Assembly (NCBI RefSeq): GCF_907165205.1
Contig: NC_058189.1
Span: 58,926,270 to 58,990,269 of the forward strand
Reading direction: 5' to 3'
DNA from: Coccinella septempunctata
Lineage: Eukaryota > Arthropoda > Insecta > Coleoptera > Coccinellidae
DNA length: 64,000 nucleotides
Numbering within the stretch: the first letter of the stretch is position 1; each line of letters starts with the position of its first letter. Both the position numbers and the translations under genes were made by a program. Below, in pieces: positions 22,164 through 31,903 of the stretch. The notes below the pieces were generated by a model. It was not told the origin of the DNA and searched no databases. It saw only the letters and a list, made by a program, of their open reading frames with translations.

Positions 22164-22167
22164 TATA

Positions 22168-22650
22168 CAGAGTGATTCATAAATATTGGGACATAGGCTA
22201 AGGGCAGGTTGTTTGGACCAAAATATGGCGATAGGACCAAATATACCTCAATAAAATATTGGTGTGGGAAAAGATAGAGGGCGTTAAAGTTGAATTTTTA
22301 TAAGGGAGCAGAATAATATTTTCTTCGAAGTTCGAAAGTCCTTTATTAAAAGAATTAGAAAAGGCATAGAAGTCGGAGAAGGCTTTTTCGTCGAAATAAA
22401 TAGATAAAATAAATAAATCGTTACTTCAAATCCCCTTCGGGTGCTCTGAACTGTCCAATTGTGTTTTTCTTAAAAACGGATGAAAAAAGTACAGTGAAAT
22501 TATTAGCAAAAAACGAAAAAAAATTCAACTTCAACGCCCTCTATCTTTTTCCACAGCAATAATTTATTGAGGTATATTTGGTCCTATCACCATATTTTGG
22601 TCCAAACAATCTGCCCTTAGCCTATGTCCCAATAGTTATGAATCACCCTG
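22168..22650. mobile_element. MITE family C, copy C1
   Basis: 483 bp with TA on both sides. The left end CAGAGTGATTCATAAATATT and the right end reading AGTTATGAATCACCCTG are inverted. The arms continue through GGACATAGGCTAAGGGCAG and TTGGTCCAAA for about 110 bp. C2 and C3 share the same arms and the middle GTTACTTCAAATCCCCT. There is no coding content. Confidence 0.85.
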
Positions 22651-22652
22651 TA

Positions 22653-23382
22653 TTGTAGTTTCCGAGTCATTCTGATCGAACTCGAGGAGTTTACTTTTGT
22701 GGAGTTTAAAACGATGGCGAGGTGTACAGTATCGACAAGAGCCTGGAAAATTGGAGGACAAAAATCGGCGAGCAGTCAAACGTCGTCTAAGATGACGCAC
22801 CCTCAGTTCATTCTCCGGGAGCGTTATTACAACGGAAGAGTTATAAAATACGCCTAAATAAGGCCGGGTTTAATTGGAGGCGGTGTTATCTCAACAGCTA
22901 TGCGATTTAGGTATGCTGGAACTTCGCCACTGGAACGTGCAGCGGGCCCCTAATGGCCTTTGTGCTACATTTTTAGCGGAAAGATCAAAGGGAACGATTT
23001 ATATCGTTGGCGTTAGCACAATCAAACGAATTAACAGTAGTTTCACTTATATTTCTCAATGCAGCCCACTTTGGCCAAAATTTTAAATGATTGTCGAGCT
23101 CGCATTAGGGATCATAAAATTTAATTGAAGCTTGTTGCGTATTCTTGTGGAGGAGAACTTTCTTGGTATTCGCTGTAACAAGCTGCACCAGTAAGGGAAT
23201 TTCTCTTGTTCACATACGTGTGATGCCTCGTTACTTACTGGGTATCACGAGGTGGATGCTATTCTGCTCTCTGAGGCCGAAGCAGCTGTGGAACCTAAAA
23301 ATACGAAGGTGTGGTGGAAATATGGTATTTTGGTTCGATGAAATTTGGGTATTTGCTTGTTTATCTTTGATGAACTTAAGAA
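22653..23382. other. Mostly single-copy stretch with a coding-like scrap
   Basis: 22700-23060 is less AT-rich and not repeated. In the + frame 23225-23338, about 37 codons ending before a TGA read VDAILLSEAEAAVEP, then TKVWWKYGILVR. That weakly recalls the acidic start and Trp-rich step of Harbinger-type transposases; I would not call it on this evidence. Confidence 0.2.
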
Positions 23383-23411
23383 AATAACTGTGGAAAAATT
23401 CAGCTAAAATA

Positions 23412-24340
23412 CAGTGCGCGTCAAAATTATGGAACAGATTCATTTTCTCAGAAGAAAAATTATGGCAACAAAATCCCAAACAGGTCAATTTTTGTTTCAC
23501 TTTTACCAAATTTGTATGCATTTTTGAATGATTTTTGTTGCACCCTGTGCCATACCCATCAACCACCAATAGGGAAAGTGGGTCATGTACTTTTTTGGCA
23601 AGCTTCTTGTATTTCTTTATAGGCGTGCAGAAATTTTCAAGAAATTTTTTTTTTTTTTTAAATTAGATAGTTCAAAGAGGTTTTCAGTATTTGCACTTAG
23701 TCATGGCTCATTTACTTTGAGACGATGGTACCTGATGAAATTTGTCATCGAATGAAAGTCGACCATTACAGTTTTGTTCATGCACAACTTTCAACCCTTA
23801 CGAACCCTTTAATGAAGAAAAGAAATGAAGTAACTTCGGAAATTTATTTCGGTATTGAATTACCACCCGGAGAATCATTGTGCATTACAAAATAAGTTAA
23901 ATTAAATGTTCAAAATGACCACCATCGTTCTGGATGAATTAATCAAAGCGATTGGGGCAGAAAGTCGTGCATGAACAAAACTGTAAAGGTCGACTTTCAT
24001 TCGGTGACAAATTCCATCAGGTACCATCGTCTCAAAATAAATGAGCCATGACAAAATGCACCCACTGAAAACCTCTTTGAACTAACTAATTTTTAAAAAA
24101 AAATATTTTTTCTTGAAAATTTCTGCATCACTGTAAAGAAGATACACAGATCTTGCCAAAAAAGTACCACATGACCCACTTTACCGTTTCGAAAAATTTG
24201 GAGGGTTGCAACAAAACTCCTTCAAAAATGCATAAACAATTGGTAAAAGTGAAACAAAAGTTGACCTGTTTCAGGATTTTGTTGCCAAATATTTTTTTTT
24301 CTGAGAAAATGAATTTGTTCCATAATATTGACGCGCACTG
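23412..24340. mobile_element. Foldback MITE K with mariner-like remnant in its centre
   Basis: 929 bp, with TA at 23410-23411 and 24341-24342. Taking it out restores the B sequence AGCTAAAATATAAGTCG exactly. The ends are inverted: CAGTGCGCGTCAAAATTATG and its reverse with one change. The arms are about 380 bp each (to about 23790, and from about 23960) with small indels. The central 170 bp hold a short transposase-like remnant on the minus strand. Confidence 0.85.
23897..23959 (-). pseudogene. Mariner-like transposase C-terminus, remnant
   Basis: On the minus strand the frame reads FIQNDGGHFEHLI then stop at 23897-23899, with another stop seven codons earlier. The ending NGGHFEHL is a familiar C-terminus of one insect mariner-like transposase group. 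It sits in the unpaired centre of foldback K, which suggests K arose by arm duplication at the end of a mariner-like element. Only about 20 codons remain. Confidence 0.45.
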
Positions 24341-24389
24341 TATAAGTCGTTTAGATTCAGATGAAACATTACATATATATTTACTTATA

Positions 24390-25286
24390 GGGAGTCCGGG
24401 AGAGTTGAACTTCTTTTCACTCTGTAAGTTGCATCTGTAAATGGTAGAGACTCATTTATTTGCGTGAAGATATCACGTCCAAATAGGTAACTATAGATAA
24501 TAATAGTAAAGTGATTGTGAGATGAACATTTTGAGTACAACAATTCTTTTTTTATAAAACAAAAATTTTCTCATGTCTCCCTAACCTATAGGAGAGTTGA
24601 ACAAGAGGCGAGAGACTTGACCATAAGTTTTTTTATCAGGAAGAACATTGAAAGAAGACAATTTCCAATGACCAACGATTGTCTATGTCAAGCTTTTCAT
24701 CATCAGATGTATCGGCGTATGAAATACATATTTTCTATTTCAGAGTCACTCTCCCTTATTTCCGACAAGTTTTTTACTTTTTTGAACCTTTGTATATTTT
24801 TTTTTATTTATATTTATTTTTATTATTCAATTTTCTTTTCTTGAAGCAAACTATTATTTAAGCTGAGTGCGGGAAACGTGGATCACTGATTATGTCTCAC
24901 GACCATAGCATAGTCAAGTCTCCGCACCCCCCCTTTAGTCTATTCAACAAATGTTTTCTTGAAACTCTTACAACTATTATTGAAAAGGCTCATCGTTTGT
25001 GAGACAATGTTAATCAATGAAAGCGATAAAACTTAATAACACCACGCACCTATTAAACTTTTCAGACGGTGTAACAAACAAAAATCATTCAATTTCTCAC
25101 TTCCTAACAACAAAATCACGTTCAACCCTCTCACTCCCAAACTGTTCTGATGGCGGCCAAGATGGAGCCGCCACTAGTTGTGGCTTGTGACGAGTATGTT
25201 GCAAGCTATTCACCATACCGGTAACGCGAAATTTGAAATGAAATATTTGAGGTGGTTCAAGCCTCCTACCTGAGCAAGTCTCCCCA
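24390..25286. mobile_element. GGGGAGAC-ended element, copy 1 (possibly pogo-like)
   Basis: Inserted in B6. The left end reads GGGAGTCCGGGAGAGTTGAA. The right end, read inward, is TGGGGAGACTTGCTC followed by GGAGGCTTGAACC. Inner copies of the same theme lie near 24593 (GGAGAGTTGAAC), 24610 (GAGAGACTTGACC) and 24915 (reverse: GTCAAGTCTCCGCACC). The similar element at 49083-49975 has clear TA flanks. The class is an inference; no transposase was recognised in the AT-rich middle. Confidence 0.5.
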
Positions 25287-25287
25287 A

Positions 25288-25419
25288 GTTGAATATGTTC
25301 GCTACCGTCTGATATATTGCAGATATTAGAATATCAGGGTTACCTACTATTTGAATGAGCGGACCGGAACAGTAAATAGCACTTCCTGAATCCCTCTCTT
25401 TTTCAATCACTTTTGGCAT
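25288..25419 (-). pseudogene. Family B transposase-like exon 1 (helix-turn-helix start)
   Basis: From the ATG at 25419: MPKVIEKERDSGS, then SGPLIQIVGNPDIL and IYQTVANIFN. In other copies AAT is followed by GTAAGT (a splice donor), and a second exon preceded by TTTTAG continues VSTIRKIVNEE...GRPKK. Joined, this resembles the N-terminal DNA-binding part of an insect DDE_3-type transposase family with a VANIFNV-x-STIRKI helix-turn-helix. Here the exon is intact but the following intron and exon are displaced by nested insertions. Other copies carry frame breaks. The family link is inferred. Confidence 0.4.
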
Positions 25420-25470
25420 TTTTATAATATTAATTGATATTAGTTGTGGCAACGGCGTTATGACATTAAC

Positions 25471-25940
25471 GACTTTTTTCTACAAGCGTGCGCGTTCAAC
25501 CTTTTTCCCGCACGCATTCCAAGTTGCAAAGAGTCACTTTCCCAAAGAGTGCGGGAAAAACGCCTGCTATTTCTTTTCCGCACGCATTTGCGTGCGGGAA
25601 TGGATTAGCAGGGGTTTTTCCCGCACGCAAATATTATAGAGTAAATTAAATTCTATCATCTTTCTATGGACAGAACGTCAACGATGAGAAACCCTTAGTA
25701 ACGACATGCAGAATAACGTCTGTCATTATATATGAATTAATCAAATGAGATATGATCTGTTTCGTAAAATGGATACATTAATATATTTCAAGCGCTTGTA
25801 GAAAAAATATTGTTCCTAACTCTTGCGGAAAGTGTCTTGCCCGCACTCAACTGCTTACCCGAACTCTGCTTCGCATCGTTCGGGCAACGGCAGTTTCGTG
25901 CGGGCAAGTATCACTTTCCGCACTTGATAGGAAAATAACT
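25471..25940. mobile_element. Hairpin-rich element with repeated CCCGCAC cores, in B6
   Basis: About 470 bp inside the B6 block CATTAACGAC...ATGAGTGCCAAC. Two nested palindromes flank an AT-rich middle. Left, about 25548-25638: outer stem GTGCGGGAAAAACGCCTGCT with its reverse, inner stem TTCCGCACGCA with its reverse. Right, about 25824-25925: outer stem GCGGAAAGTG..TTGCCCGCAC with its reverse, inner stem CCCGAAC/GTTCGGG. A further inverted pair, TTTTTCTACAAGCG (25474) and CGCTTGTAGAAAAA (25793), links the two parts. There is no ORF. Confidence 0.55.
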
Positions 25941-26022
25941 ATTATGAGTGCCAACGTCCTATTCAGTGAAGAAAATAGAGAAAATTCATGGCCAACCGAG
26001 TGCTAAAATAAAAGTGACTGCC

Positions 26023-27149
26023 TTCATACTAAGTTCTCACTGTTCGGGAGATTTTGACAGAAAGTGGAAAATGTAATGAGTGTTTCCATCGCCATTAAGG
26101 GAATTCAGGGGCTTGCCTTTATATGTCCCTATTGAAAGGACGTAGGTATATATAAGAAAAATATACAACTACTGCAATTGCAGCCAGCCCATAGGCTACT
26201 TATCACAAATTAATTCCAAAGTTCGATATACCCCGGAGGATTTCCATATGTATTCACTTCCTCATACATAATTATCGTGCATATGCACGAAGAAAATACA
26301 ATTTGAATCTTTAATGGAGGCGAATTGGTAGCTGAACCGTTCGCGCTGTAATGCAATGAACAAATAGGAATTATCCACCTGTAATTATAGCCGCAAATAT
26401 ATCGTCATTCCACCTGCGACCATAATCGAATGAATGGCATTATCGTCCCACAGGCGGCTGTGAAAAAATATGAAAAAGAGCCATTGCAGCAATTCGGCGT
26501 TATTTACTTGACAATTAAGAGTGTGGCGCAAGATATGAAGACGAGCTAGCTGGAGGCTCGTCCCACCTCTCCACGACCGTATATGGAAATAATTAACGTT
26601 CTCCAAAAGTACGTGTGTATGTGTGCAGGCACACATCTGCTAAAGTTATATCTGCCGTTAGAGTTGCCCTATAAATAAATTCGGAGATATTTATAGAAAA
26701 CCCCCGGGGAGCTGGAACGGTTCAGAATGTATTCAATTAACATTCGATGAACCGAATGAAATGTCGTAAATTGCTGGTGTGAAGCTTCAACGCAGACAAA
26801 CCTGCGATGTCCTCAGCGTGGTCTCGTTAAAATCCGGATTTATCTGTGAAAATATTGGGTTTATGTGGGAATTGTGGGTATCTCCCAGGTTCTCTGCGAA
26901 CTATTTTGGGCATTCTTCAGTTTTAGTCTATGGAAGCACTCGAGTTGTAGCCCAGTAGAATAAGCTTTCAATTAAGCATTTATTGCTGGAATGGCTTCAG
27001 ATATGTCCCAATTCCCAATATGAATATTCTGGGTTTTCCCCCTTGGCGGCATTGTCCTCAGTTTATTTCAGAATGAAGGAATGTTCATTTCAACAACAGT
27101 TTTTGGATCATATCCTATAAATGATTAAAGTAAAGTTACACGCTAACAG
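26023..27149. other. Single-copy stretch, possible old host sequence
   Basis: No repeat or coding signal recognised. 26320-26640 has mixed composition with runs such as TTCCACCTGCGACCATAATC and GGAAATAATTAACG; the 83-codon minus ORF there lacks any domain. It is a candidate for conserved noncoding DNA only because it is not repetitive. Confidence 0.3.
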
Positions 27150-27410
27150 CACTCTCATTGTTTTACAGAAATCCAGATCCTTCAGCTGTCATTCTTAGTG
27201 CCACTAAAATTGATCATAACTTCAATCATTCCCAGAAAATTGAAAGAAAACCTATGGAAAATGACTAACAGCACTCTCATTGGCTCACAAAAATCCAAAT
27301 CCTTCAGCTGTCATGCTTAGTGCAACATCTTTTCGATGACATATGATCATAGAATTAGTCTACTTTTTCTGTAATGCTTGAACAGGAAGATTCTATTGGG
27401 AATTCAAATG
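27150..27410 (+). repeat. Local repeat E, unit 1
   Basis: Contains two inner copies of TAACAGCACTCTCATTG (27149 and 27269) and CCTTCAGCTGTCAT (27179, 27302), then TGCAACATCTTTTCGATGAC. The last block recurs near 30087 and 30311 in units 2 and 3. Confidence 0.65.
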
Positions 27411-27617
27411 TACAGTGACTCTATCAAACACAGTGGCGACAATTGGAAATTTAGCAAGAATATGGCGGCTTAGAAGCACAGATTTCAATGCTATGATCTC
27501 TAATTCGGAATGCGGATTGGCTCACGTCACGTCACGTGACCAAATCCGTCATATTCTTGCTGAAACGATGAAAAACGAGACCACAATTGTCGCCACTGTC
27601 TCGTTAGAGTCACTGTA
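27411..27617. mobile_element. Short palindromic MITE N
   Basis: About 207 bp. The left end TACAGTGACTCTATCAAACA runs to CAGTGGCGACAATTG; the right end is its reverse, CAATTGTCGCCACTG to AGAGTCACTGTA. The inner arms also pair (AGCAAGAATATGGCGG against CCGTCATATTCTTGCT). The flanks read ATTCAAATGT on both sides, so the target duplication is either TA or this 10-bp word. Confidence 0.75.
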
Positions 27618-27730
27618 TTCAAATGTAGATTGCAGCGACATGGTGTTGACAGTTCGAAATAAAAAGTTAATGCAGTAATTGTCATTTTTGAAGGGATTTT
27701 GAGATTTTCGTCCAATAAACTTTTTTTTCT
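27618..27730 (+). repeat. Repeat D, copy 1
   Basis: TAGATTGCAGCGACATGGTG, then TTGACAGTTCGAA and GGATTTTGAGATTTTC. The same sequence recurs around 43160-43700, where a LINE copy splits it. Confidence 0.6.
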
Positions 27731-28606
27731 CAGTTGATAGCATAGATTAATAAAACAATCTATGGTTGATAGTAGTTTTCTCTCAATTTTGAAAATTGGT
27801 TTTCGAAACCGGATTCAAGTGTGTTAATTATTATCAATTTTAGGTGAGTAAATGTCATGAAGTATTAGTATTTATAAAAAAAAATCCGAGTATGTCCTAA
27901 ATAAGCTGATAAATAAGAGCAATATTTTTTGAACCAAACTTCTTGACTCTTTACACGATCATAAAGAAGGAAATTAATTTATGGTAGCCACAACTATGAT
28001 ATCTTACCTTCTACATTATATACAATGGCTAAAATTGCAACATTGATGCTAAGAAAACTTATCCAAGTTGAACTGGGAATTAGAAATGATTTTTTGAATG
28101 AATTTTGTAAGAATGTTATGGAAATTCATATGTATATCCACTTACTAGATGAAAAAAGTCCTGTCTGAGGAAAACAGATTTGTTTTTTGTGTAAATCCTT
28201 TCATTTTGAGGTTATATATCCAGGTGATTTAATTCACCTCCTATTCTTCGTAACTGATTTGAAATGTACAAAACCTTCATTATGCTATAAAAGGACGAGT
28301 TACATATGTATGTCCTTAAACATTGACTAAAAATTCATTTCATCGTGGAAAATAGTAAACACTGACATCTTCACAAGAAATTCGTAATCGAAGATTTGCT
28401 CGAAGGATACAAATTATGAAAACTTCACTAAGCTTTCTCCATTATCACGAGATGGATAAAGATATTTTCAACAGATTAAGATATATTATTTATGAAAGAT
28501 CTCATTGAAACCCCAAAATATTCTCCGTTTCTCGATGTAAAGAAACAAAAGTGCATTAACTTTTTATTTACAAAAATTGACACCAGGGGGCGTATCGCTT
28601 GTTTTG
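27731..28606. other. Unassigned AT-rich stretch
   Basis: Nothing recognised; the 74-codon ORF at 28492 spans into repeat E and is chance. Confidence 0.4.
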
Positions 28607-30400
28607 AATTCCCAATTCTGAATTTTATATTCAATTTTAATTCTTTCAATTTTCAATTATATCTACTGTGTTCACTACTGAAAGATACATATATACTCCA
28701 TTCACTTTTATTTTAGCAGTCGGTTGGCCATGGAAATTTGACACATTTCACACTGTATAGTACGAAAATGTGGGGTTATGAAGCTTGCCAAAACATTTTT
28801 GGGTTTAAATCAACGCTATGTTGCCCGTTCTACGTGAAAGTTTCTGTTATTACGTATTTTATCACAATGTCGAATCTCTTCCGAAAATATGTGACGAACA
28901 TAATTGAAGTTTATACAAACTGATTGAAGGCATACCAAATCAAGTTATTTGCATGGAAAATACAAGAGATCAGTATAACATCATAATATGCACTAGCTTG
29001 AGGAGAGTTAATGTTCGTTATCTTCTTTGGCTAAAGTTTGAATACGTTACATCAGTTCTACATTTCATAAATATTAACCCCAAGATGAAATGCATATGAT
29101 GAAGTGGTTGGGAATGGGTATCTCCCGAAGGAATTAAGAGGTATTTACAAGAATGTTAAATTCTTCAACAAAAATCATCTTGCATCAGTATAAGTAAAAG
29201 GAATTAAAGGAAGTTTCAAATCAAGATGAACTTCACCTTTGAACAAAAATTTTACATGAATAAACAATTAACAGGGAAACTGGCGCGTATTTGTGGCTGT
29301 TCATCTTAAAACATTGATATAATAATAATAATTAGGTATTTATTGGTACCTTGAAACATTTACAATGTATAGGGCAAGTCAAATAAAAAATAGAAAAATC
29401 AATTTTCGGGAACTTACTCTACGATGACATTCCCCGAAAATCTTGTAGTAAATTTTTCGCATTAATTCACTCAAACATAAAATTCTCAAATGCCACCACT
29501 TTTGTTGGGTCTCCCAATAGAAGGAAATTCTTCGTCATCCTCTTCATTCACAATCTTTCTGATTGTGGAAATATTCAGCTGAAATATAAGTCGTTTAGAT
29601 TCAGATGAAACATCAATATAATTCTCTTACATTGAATATGTTCGATATCGTCTGACGTATTGTGTATTTTAGAATATCAGGGTATAACTATTTGAATGAA
29701 CGGACCTGAATTCTAAATAGCGCTTCCTGAAACCCTGTCTCTTTTTTCAATCACTTTCGGCATTTTCGTAATAAAAATTGATATCAGTTGTGGCAACGGC
29801 CTCATGACATTAACGACATTTCATGAGTACCAACCTTACTCCGTTCTAGTTACAAAAACTTGAGAAAATTATTTCATGGCCAACCGACTGCTAAAATAAA
29901 TTTGAATGGAGTATAGTTAAAGTTGTATCGACGAAAATTAATCACAACTTCAATTACTCCATGAATATTGAAAGAAAAACCAATTTAGAAATGACTTACA
30001 GCACTTTCATTGGTTTACAGCTAAAGGATATAGATCTCTCATGAGTATACAGAACTTCATATCCTTCAGCTATCATACTTAGTGCAACATCTTTTCGATG
30101 ACATATGATCATGAAACTAGTCTATTTTCTCTATGATGCTTAAACAGGAAAATTCTCTTCTAAATTTTATATTCAATTGTAATTTTCCTAATTTTCATTC
30201 ATATTTATTCACTACTGAGATATACATACTTGAAGTTGAATCGTCCTAAATTAATCATAACTTCAATCATTCAAATCCAGATCCTTCAGCGGATATGCTC
30301 AGTGCAACATCTTTTCGATGACATATGAACATAGAACTAGTCTACTTTCTCTGTAATGTTTAAACAGGACGATTCTATTACCGAGAAATTTCAAATGAAC
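28607..30400 (+). repeat. Local repeat E, units 2 and 3, with B3 inserted
   Basis: The left flank 28607-28691 (GAATTTTATATTCAATTTTA to TTCACTACTGAAAGATACAT) continues after B3 at 29916 (AAGTTGTATCGACG...). The same run is uninterrupted at 30156-30250 (TTCACTACTGAGATATACAT, then ACTTGAAGTTGAATCG). Both units end in TGCAACATCTTTTCGATGAC and AACAGGA. Confidence 0.65.
28692..29915 (-). mobile_element. Family B transposon, complete copy B3
   Basis: 1224 bp. Ends: TATACTCCATTCACTTTTAT and ATAAATTTGAATGGAGTATA. The inverted repeats extend through TTTTAGCAGTCGGTTGGCCA, about 40 bp. It is the reference copy for the family. On the minus strand it carries the same two-exon N-terminal remnant: first exon in about 29765-29640, donor GTAAGAGAATTATATTG, second exon about 29590-29475 reading KIVNEEDDEEFPSIGRP. 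No catalytic core is present, so it depends on an outside transposase. Confidence 0.85.
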
Positions 30401-31901
30401 ACAAGTATTGCTAACAAAATTGTTACAGAATTTCAAGAAAAAATTTACTATTTTTGAATACGATAATAATTCATCTAGCCCTTCCTGTACATGTTGTAGG
30501 TATGGAAAATTTCACTACACAATAAAGAAGTGGATAATGGGATTAGGACAGCCTTTTTTAAACACAAATTTCCCCATTTCATTCAATTGAAAAGGACGTG
30601 AATTTTACACTATCCCAGTACAAAAACTGACCAAAGTGAAAGTATCCAATATTTTGAAAAGGTGAGGCTGACATGAGCATTACGCAAAGTGCTTTATGTT
30701 GTCTATTCAGTTGACGATATCTACATCCTCCATGACTGAACCTATATACTCGGGAATTCTAAAGTGTTGTTGAGAAACCATAAATACTCTCACAGCAAAA
30801 CACCATGAAATGATTCATCCTAGACGCTGAACATCTATAATTATGACAGGTATGTTTATATTTTCATGTGCTCCCATTGCAGGGAAAATTGTTGCTAGTT
30901 ATTCTACTGGTAGCATACAAATTAAACTCAGTTTAAAGTAATTACTTGTCGAAGAGGTATGCAATCTAGCACCTCTTACACTTGAAGCTGAAAAGGGATT
31001 CCTATTTACACTACTATTATAGAGATATGCAGGTCTGGGTTGTGCCTTTTCATCGCAAATGGGATCTTGAATCAGAGCATATAATATTGTTTGGAGTGAA
31101 ATTTTGAAATAACCTAAGAATATTAGACAATAAAAAAGAGAATACAACGTATAATACAATACCCTTTAGTTTAGAAATTGAAAAATCATAACAATAGAAA
31201 GAACAAGTTTGAAAGCTGAGGGAGGTTTGAGAGTTTTCATAAGCCTAGACACAAACTAGACAGAAAAAACAAAACTACTTGATTATGGTAATCTCAGAAG
31301 AGTTGACATTCATATTCATGTATAGACATAATAGGTGTACGTCCCTGAATCCAGTTAAGATGAAAACATGCCAATCAATCTCTCCTCTAGATAATCATCA
31401 GCAAAGTCACCGAGTAAACATACAATTTAGTATCCCCAGATTCTGAAATTGCGGAAATCGTTTAAGAATTTTAAACATACCGATGCACCGGATAAGTCGT
31501 TATGAATTTCAATCTGTTTTCTGATTCTAATTACAGGCTAGGGGGAGATGATAAATTCTAGATACTCACCACCTATATGTGATAATATCATCGTTATCTG
31601 ACGATTTATGTTCTTGTTTGGATGTTTTCAGGCGCTGAATTGAGTTACAATGAGAGAAGGATCAAATTTGCTGCTACTATGTTGAACGATAATGGGTAGG
31701 AAATTATTTGAGTGGATGGACGTGCTGATATGCAGCTTCTGTTTTTAGCGCCTTCAATGAGAGGTTCTTCATGAGCAAAAGCGACTGGGAAATCAACATT
31801 CCAAGCTGATTATTATACCCTGTTTACATAAAAAAAATACTTTCAAATCCTGTCACTGTTGTGAGCAATTAAAATGATTTCCAGCTACCTTTTATATCCT
31901 A
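30401..31901. other. Unassigned stretch
   Basis: No repeat or domain recognised; ORFs of 60-86 codons look accidental. Confidence 0.4.
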
Positions 31902-31903
31902 TA

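Larger units (their letters stand above)
23383..26022 (-). mobile_element. Family B relic B6, invaded three times
   Basis: Four B segments can be placed in order by comparison with B3. They are 23383-23411 (GTGGAAAAATTCAGCTAAAA), 24341-24389 (TAAGTCGTTTAGATTCAGAT onward), about 25287-25470 (exon 1 block to CATTAACGAC) and about 25941-26022 (GAGTGCCAACG to GCCAACCGAGTGCTAAAATA). The gaps hold a foldback (23412-24340), a GGGGAGAC-ended element (24390-25286) and a hairpin-rich element (25471-25940). The left half of B is missing. Confidence 0.7.

Noticed and set aside
25471..25940. Terminal hairpins of an integrated densovirus-like genome
   Set aside because: The nested palindromes recall parvovirus ends in shape, but the 150 bp between them has no replication or capsid coding sequence, and the whole unit lies neatly inside a transposon relic. 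A hairpin-ended MITE is the simpler reading.
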